From NCBI GenBank assembly GCA_003586115.2, contig QVOM02000049.1, forward strand, positions 21,133,765-21,197,764: a stretch of DNA of 64,000 nt. The letters run 5' to 3'. The number at the start of each line of letters is the position of its first letter. Position 1 is the stretch's first letter. Below are positions 58,491 through 64,000 of this stretch, piece after piece. The translations under genes and the position numbers were made by a program. The notes beneath the pieces are model-generated. The model worked only from the letters and a program-made list of their open reading frames with translations. It was not told the origin of the DNA and did no database searches. Source of the DNA: Salvator merianae. Its lineage: Eukaryota; Chordata; Lepidosauria; Squamata; Teiidae.

Positions 58491-60549
58491 TTCACGTTTA
58501 ATATTTATCAGGTGTTCTAAAATCCGATCAAGAGGCCGTTTTCGCTGCTGTTCCTCCCCGCTGGAGCGAAACAAAAATAGCCAAAATGGCCGGTGGGCCA
58601 GAGCGTGGGCCTTTCAAGAGGTGGGAGGGGGAGGGCAGGATGCGAAGGGGCAAAGAAAACCTTCCAAGCGGGTCTTTCTCCTGACCCGCGTTCTCTCTTG
58701 AGAAAAGAAACGAGGCTTCTTGGGATTTCAGGTGGGTGCAGCATGTAAACGCAGAGCCGCCTCCGGAGTCTTCGGTTCTAAATACTTCTTGAAGGCGCGA
58801 GAGCCCACGTTTCTTCTCCATATGGCAAACTATGGCCTACAGGGAATCCTAGTAACCCCCTGGTTTCCTCGAAAGCGCGCCGCACTTAAAATGTATCGCT
58901 TTTCCGCCCATGCAACATCCAGGTGTTACTAGCCACACTCCCGGAGCCCGCTGGCGCCCGTCTCCCGTTCACGTCCATAGCTGACCCCCCCCCCACCTGG
59001 CTCTGGAGAGGCCACTTTGCTTCGGCGAAGGCGGGCGGCCACAGGATTGCTTGAAGCGGCTCGGTTCCAGGCGCATCCGTTCAGACTGGGGAGGGACAGC
59101 CACAGCCGAGTATTTCGACAAGACGCTTAGCAAGACTCTCAAAGTCGCCAATGTGATGTGGACGCGCCCTCGGAGAATTAAACTGGGCGGGGAGCAGGGG
59201 AGGCGAATAGCTGGATTAACTTCTGTAACTAGGCAAGGAGAGCTAGTCAATTTCGATTGCCGTCAATTTCGCCCATAAAGGTAAGAAAGAGCAGGCGCGG
59301 AGCTCCTAAGAAGAGCCCAGGTATTCGTAGGTTGCGCCAGTGATGCCTCCTCCCCTGCTGAAGGGGGTAAGACTGCAGCTTAAAGCAGCGATCGTTAGCT
59401 CCGTCTTCCGTTTCCTTGCAACCTCTTCGGCACCGCAACCTCTCCGGGGAGGCGGAACGGCCGGGAACGGAACTTCGGGCCCGCTGCCTGGTTCTCTGCG
59501 ATCCCACTTCGCACCCCGCCAGGCTCTGCTTAGAGGAGGAAAGCAAGAAGGGAGCCCTTTGGCAAACCCACGCGCAGCTCTGGAGCTTGCGCGCAGATCA
59601 GGGGAGTTCTTCTATAATTCATAAAGCTCCAGCTGCAACGAGGAGAAGGCGGGTGGGAAGGTATCGATCTGGCAGACAAACCTGCTTTAACCCCGCCTTG
59701 GAGCGGCCTGGTGCGGCTACCAAGCAGCAGCCATCAAAGCACGAAGAGCTCTCCGGGTGGATTTGTTTGTTGTTAACCCCACAGCGGGAAAACTTTTGGG
59801 CAGGGGTGGATGTCGAAAGACTCCTGCTTCCCAGCCACCTGGATTCCTAAAAAAGCCACTCAGCGACCACCTTCCTGCCTTCCTTGCTTCCCGTTAAGAA
59901 TTGCCGTATTTATTACAGGCCGTCCAATGTAATGTTTAAGCAAGGACTCAACCTAACAGTCCATAAATCAAACACAGTGGGGCGGCCAGCCAATCTGCAA
60001 CTCCCCAGCGACTTCAATCCCCGCAGCAAATGTGGCCAGAAAAGGAACCCAGCCTCCCTCCAGCTTTTTAATGAGGAAATAAGAGACCGTCTGGCGGAGT
60101 CTTGTTGCCAAGATCACGCAGGAGCGTCCAGGCCCCCGAGAGACGTCTGGAAACTCGCCCTCCGTCCACCTTTCTGGTGGGAACATGTGGGTTTTTCTTC
60201 CGGTCGGCATTCGTATCTCGGCGGTGAAAATCGTGGCAGTATATTCAGTGGGACTTCCATCTTGGTAGATTACGCACAGGATTCGGCCGGCAGGAAGAAA
60301 AACTGAATCTTCTGGTTGTTTTAAAAACCCATAAAAGTATTAGGGATGCCATGCAAGTGAAGAAGACAATTTTGGATATACCCAAATAGCTCGAGCGATG
60401 CAATAAAGCTTGTAAACCAAGATGCAAAATTACTGGTGCCATCAAAAAGATTGGGGAAGCTATAATATAATTCTACTTCAGTCTTATATACAATAATCCA
60501 CCCTGAGACTTCGGTTATAGGGTGGGATAGCAATGCTGTACAAACAAAT
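58491..60549. other. CpG-rich, mostly unique segment downstream of NRN1
   Basis: This stretch is rich in CpG and GC, with no clear transposon until a LINE tail remnant at about 60490-60549 (CCACCCTGAGACTTCGG, ATAGGGTGGGATAGC). Long frames occur on both strands in 58969-59850 but overlap and show no known domain. It could hold a CpG-island promoter of an unannotated transcript or an enhancer. I see no convincing gene. Confidence 0.4.
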
Positions 60550-60750
60550 GGCCCATTTACACCTACGTTTTAATCCGGCTTCAGTCCACTTTCGAGAGAA
60601 CTCATCAGCTGCTTTCTCTTGGCATTGTCTCACTCAGAAAAACCATATTTGAGTTAAATAATATGGAAAGAAAATGATTAGACCCTTTGCCAATCCGTTA
60701 TCTCCCTCTTAAGGTGAACCAAGATGGATTAAATATGAGATATAGACGAG
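60550..60750. mobile_element. Degraded family G foldback DNA element
   Basis: The left end GGCCCATTTACACCTACG with TTTTAATCCGGCTTCAG matches the left arm of the element at 25724-25935 (TTCACACCTA, TTTTAATCCACTTTCAG). The centre has GAGTTAAATAATATGGAAAG where the relative has GTTAGATAATGTGGAGAG. The right arm (AAGATGGATTAAATATGAGA) is diverged and its end is approximate. Confidence 0.5.
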
Positions 60751-63700
60751 GTAATAATAATAATTATAGCAAGAGCAACAACGATAGATTGTTGTTCCCT
60801 GAATTCGTGGATGGGTCATAAATAGGTTCACCTTTTAAGATGCTACCTGACAATGTGTAGTTTTTAATAATGGAAATCGCTATTTGATATTATTGGGAAT
60901 AAATTTCTCACAAGTTCGCCACCACACGGAGGAGAATTTCGCCACCCAAACGAGAGCTTTTCTTGTTAAAAAAGAGGTATGGAGAGGTGCGAAGGCCATA
61001 TATATCTAAATCTCTGTAACCAAGATTCAAGAGAGTTGAGAGCGAGAGGCCGCGGCTCACAGGCTGCGGCCACAATAGGTAAATAAATCGAACAAGGTGT
61101 GTTAGATTTTCAAGGATGCAACAGAGAAACCCAGTGCGTCGGGTGATAGGTAGATGGAATCGATGGCGGCGCGCAGGACTAGAGGATTCGGACGGAATCG
61201 CGTACGGCGGATGGCGGGGAAAAGGTCCCGCATGAGTGCAACCAGCAGGGCGATCCTTTCGTCCTACTCGGAAGTAAATCCAGTTAGAATTATCTGCCAA
61301 ATCAGTGGGCGAAGACCTACTCTCCTTGAAAGGGATTGCAGATGTAGAGGCCAGATAAGGATAAGGATTCTTTTTTGTTTTGGTTTTTAGGAATGCAAAA
61401 CAAATGGTGGTTTCTAAGCTTTCGTAAGCTCTTTTCATGGGAACCTTTCTTAGCCTGCGAGTACAAAGAGCCACTACAGGAAGAAAAAAAAAAAAAAAAC
61501 GCTCTGCGCTCCTTCTCCTCGGTGTATTTCCGAGCCGGTATGAATTATGAATAACTTCTCTCTCGCTCGCTGTCGATCTATAATTAGCGGCAACCACGCG
61601 ATTGCCAGCGACGACTCGTGTCTGTGCGTCGCTGCGTGTGTTTAAATATGATTTAAAGGCTGGGTTTGGCTAAATGGGAAACGACTATTTCCAGGATGAT
61701 TTGGGAGGAAAGGAACACGGAGGCGGGGCGACGGGGAGTGTCGTGATGGGAACACGCGAGCCGATTTGTCTGTACAAAGTCTTGGGTTCGCGAAGACGAG
61801 CATTTTTGGAAAGGGGGGAATCTGGCTGGCTGCATCCTGGACCTCTAATGGTTATTTATATCGTATATTTGCCAGGAGATAATGTAAATTGGTTCGATTT
61901 TGGTATCAATCTTCTGGAGGCTTTGGTCGCCTATTTTTATTATTTTTATTATCATTATCATTATTATTATCATCGTCATTATCATTATTATTGGGGTAAA
62001 GCAAGCAAGCAAAAAGGATTTGTTCACTTCAAGGCAGTAGGCGCTCTCTCGGGAAATCTTCCCATTTCGCCCCTCTTTCCATCTCTGCGCCAGCACGTAG
62101 GCAGATTTGTGCAGGCGACCAGCGAAGACGACACCCCGGCCTCTCCCCCCCCCCGCCGCCGCCGCTTTCGGCAGGAAAAACGAAACAGAACAAAACACAC
62201 GTATCTATTTATGTGCTTACTTTCAGGACAAAGGGTGAAGAAATCTGTATTGGTCTGAAAGCAAAGCTTGGTGGGGTTTTGTGTTTGTGTTTATGGTGCT
62301 TCACCCCCCCCCCGGCCCCGGTCCCGCCTCCGCGCCGCCCCCCCCACCGCTTAGAAGCAGAAGGAGAAAGGGGAGGAGAAACAAACAAGCTATAAATAAG
62401 ATCCCCCCCACTTCCTTTTACTCTTCCTGCTTGTTGCTTCTCCACGAATAGAAGCGACGCCCACGCGAGGCTCTGAAAGAGCGGGGGCCGAGAGAGGAAG
62501 CGTCCAAATCGGAGATCGAAGCTGAAAGCCAGCCAGGAAGGAACCAACCACCTTCTAGGACGGAATTTGAATTGGAACCTGTCACCCCTTCCCCCCACAA
62601 GTCGTTGATGCGCACTTCTATCTATATCTGTCTATATCTATCTATTTATCTATATCTGTCTTCCACCGATCTAAATAGTTTCAGTGAAACAAAAGCGACC
62701 CTCCTCCTTTCTCAAGCAAATAAACGACCAGTGTCCTTCAGGGACTAAGGAACACCTTCCTGAACAGATCACAGCCCCTTGAGACATATTATTTCCTCAG
62801 GGTCGGATTCTGTTCTTGCTCGAAAATCATTGCCTGTAGAAAGGCCACTTTGGTTCTTACTGAAGGAGGACGGGGAGGGTAAATTCAGGTCATCTTTTTC
62901 TGAAGTCGGACCTTTTTTAAAAAAAACAAAAACAAAAAACGTTCACGTGAGTCAAGTGATGGTGTTAAGTGCTTCTGCGGCTGTTTAAATCATGCCAGAA
63001 AGAGGAAGAAGGGATGAAGATTTTAGGTTGGTAATCAGGGGCTGGCAGGCAGGGTGCCAATGTTTCTTCCAGTTCCGTTCCAGCCCTGGAGAGCAAGTTG
63101 CAGGGAGAAATGTAGCAGTGAAACCCAGAGCTTCTGGGGGAGCGAGGGAGAGAAATTCGTGGAGCTTATGATTGCAGCTTGAGCAACTGAATTCCACCCC
63201 TAGCAGCCCAATTACTTAAAGCCTTTTGCTGTAGCTGCAGCATCCACTGTCTTCATGCAAATTTTCAGTTGAAGGTAGAGGACATGAGCCAGTTAAAAAG
63301 TTGGCATTTCTTTTACAAGTCGATTTAAGAGCAGATTATTAAGCCAGCCTCCATTGGAAGGACTGAATTTTATGTAGTTAGTTCAAATGGCCTCCTGAAG
63401 CACCACTAGGAATTTAGAGAGGTCACTAAGGACATTATCCACTGTTTCTCCAGCTCCCCGCTCCCAGCCATACAAATATTCTTTGGTTTTATAGGGATGC
63501 TGGTTAAAAGCCAGACTTCTTGTCATTCAGATGATCTTGTGAGCTTAAGAGCGCAGTGATTTAAAAGAGGTTTGGGTCATGCGCTTCCAAGAGATCAACC
63601 TGGATACTAGTCCAGATCACCTCCTTTTGATTCTTTGCCCATTGCCAAAGGTAATATCACTTGCCGTTGTATAACAAAGGCGATGGTGGGAGCGGCTCTC

Positions 63701-63822
63701 CATGGGAAATCAGAGTAAGACCTCCAAGGAACCATTGTGCCCAGAGATGCTGTTGTTGCCGAAAGGCTCTTGCTTGGTTTGGCTGTCCCAGTTACCAGCA
63801 CAAGCAAATCGGTGTAAAGCAG
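60751..63822. other. Intergenic, CpG-rich to about 62.6 kb, no gene supported
   Basis: The segment 60900-62600 is CpG-rich and unique in character. It includes an ATAATTAGCGGCAACCACGC stretch near 61580 and ATT/CATT repeats near 61937-61990, a C/G homopolymer area near 62140-62345, and TCTATCTATA-type repeats near 62618-62665. A 229-codon frame (60908-61597, minus) and a 194-codon frame (61674-62258, plus) lack known domains. 62700-63820 shows nothing recognisable. Confidence 0.4.
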
Positions 63823-63915
63823 TTTATTGAATATATTCAACAAAGTGTATTGAATATATTCAGCAAAGGTTATTGACTAAATTCAGCAAAGTTTATTGAA
63901 CATATTCAACAAAGG
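63823..63915. repeat. Tandem repeat, ~24-bp unit, four copies
   Basis: The unit TATTGAATATATTCAACAAA recurs four times with small changes (TATTCAGCAAAG, TAAATTCAGCAAAG, CATATTCAACAAAG). Each unit contains the near-palindrome TTGAATATATTCAA. Confidence 0.9.
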
Positions 63916-64000
63916 AAGAATGGGAATCCCAAGTAGAGATTTCCACAACTTTTTATAGCATTTTCTTTTTAGGAATTGCTTCCCACTTATTAGGTATTCT

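Noticed and set aside
60908..61597. 229-codon open frame on the minus strand
   Set aside because: It lies in CpG-rich DNA where stops are rare, has runs of Phe and Lys from homopolymers, shows no recognisable domain, and there is no splice or homology support.
61674..62258. 194-codon open frame on the plus strand
   Set aside because: It includes Tyr/His-rich sequence derived from ATT/CATT simple repeats and shows no domain. Another frame overlaps it on the opposite strand.

Overview
The window is vertebrate nuclear DNA, most likely from a squamate reptile (lizard, gecko or snake). It has long introns with GT/AG splice sites and no bacterial-style operons. The repeats are a squamate-like mixture: a BovB (RTE) LINE, several CR1-group LINEs, tRNA-headed SINEs including ones with a BovB-like 3' tail, and many short DNA transposons. 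I cannot name the species from the sequence.

Only one protein-coding gene is clearly supported: NRN1 (neuritin 1), a small secreted, GPI-anchored neurotrophic protein. It lies on the + strand as three coding exons at 42077-42131, 47288-47432 and 56494-56725. The spliced frame is open for 143 residues, with a signal peptide, six cysteines and a C-terminal GPI-anchor signal. A CpG- and GC-rich promoter region (about 39.9-42.1 kb) precedes it. Intron 1 is about 5.2 kb, intron 2 about 9.1 kb, and an AU-rich 3' UTR probably runs to between 57.6 and 58.5 kb.

Layout: 1-38 kb is intergenic and crowded with transposable elements, with no gene I can support. It holds CR1 pieces, three copies of a tRNA-derived SINE with GAA/TTC tails, a BovB fragment, an L1-like insertion with a 17-bp target-site duplication, a 160-bp hAT element with an 8-bp duplication, and a group of non-autonomous DNA transposons with GG-starting inverted termini. 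Seven of those have exact 3-bp target duplications, and some are nested inside one another. At 34.4-38 kb a CR1 copy sits inside an older CR1/L3-like LINE. Recognisable transposons become sparse at about 38 kb, shortly before the NRN1 promoter region. From 58.5 to 62.6 kb, downstream of NRN1, is another CpG-rich, mostly unique stretch with no convincing gene. The window ends in a short 24-bp tandem repeat.

I did not find a new multi-gene system. The most unusual content is the nested DNA-transposon landscape, whose 3-bp duplications are not all of the TWA type usual for PIF/Harbinger elements. All identifications come from reading the sequence and from knowledge of the families; no database search was run.
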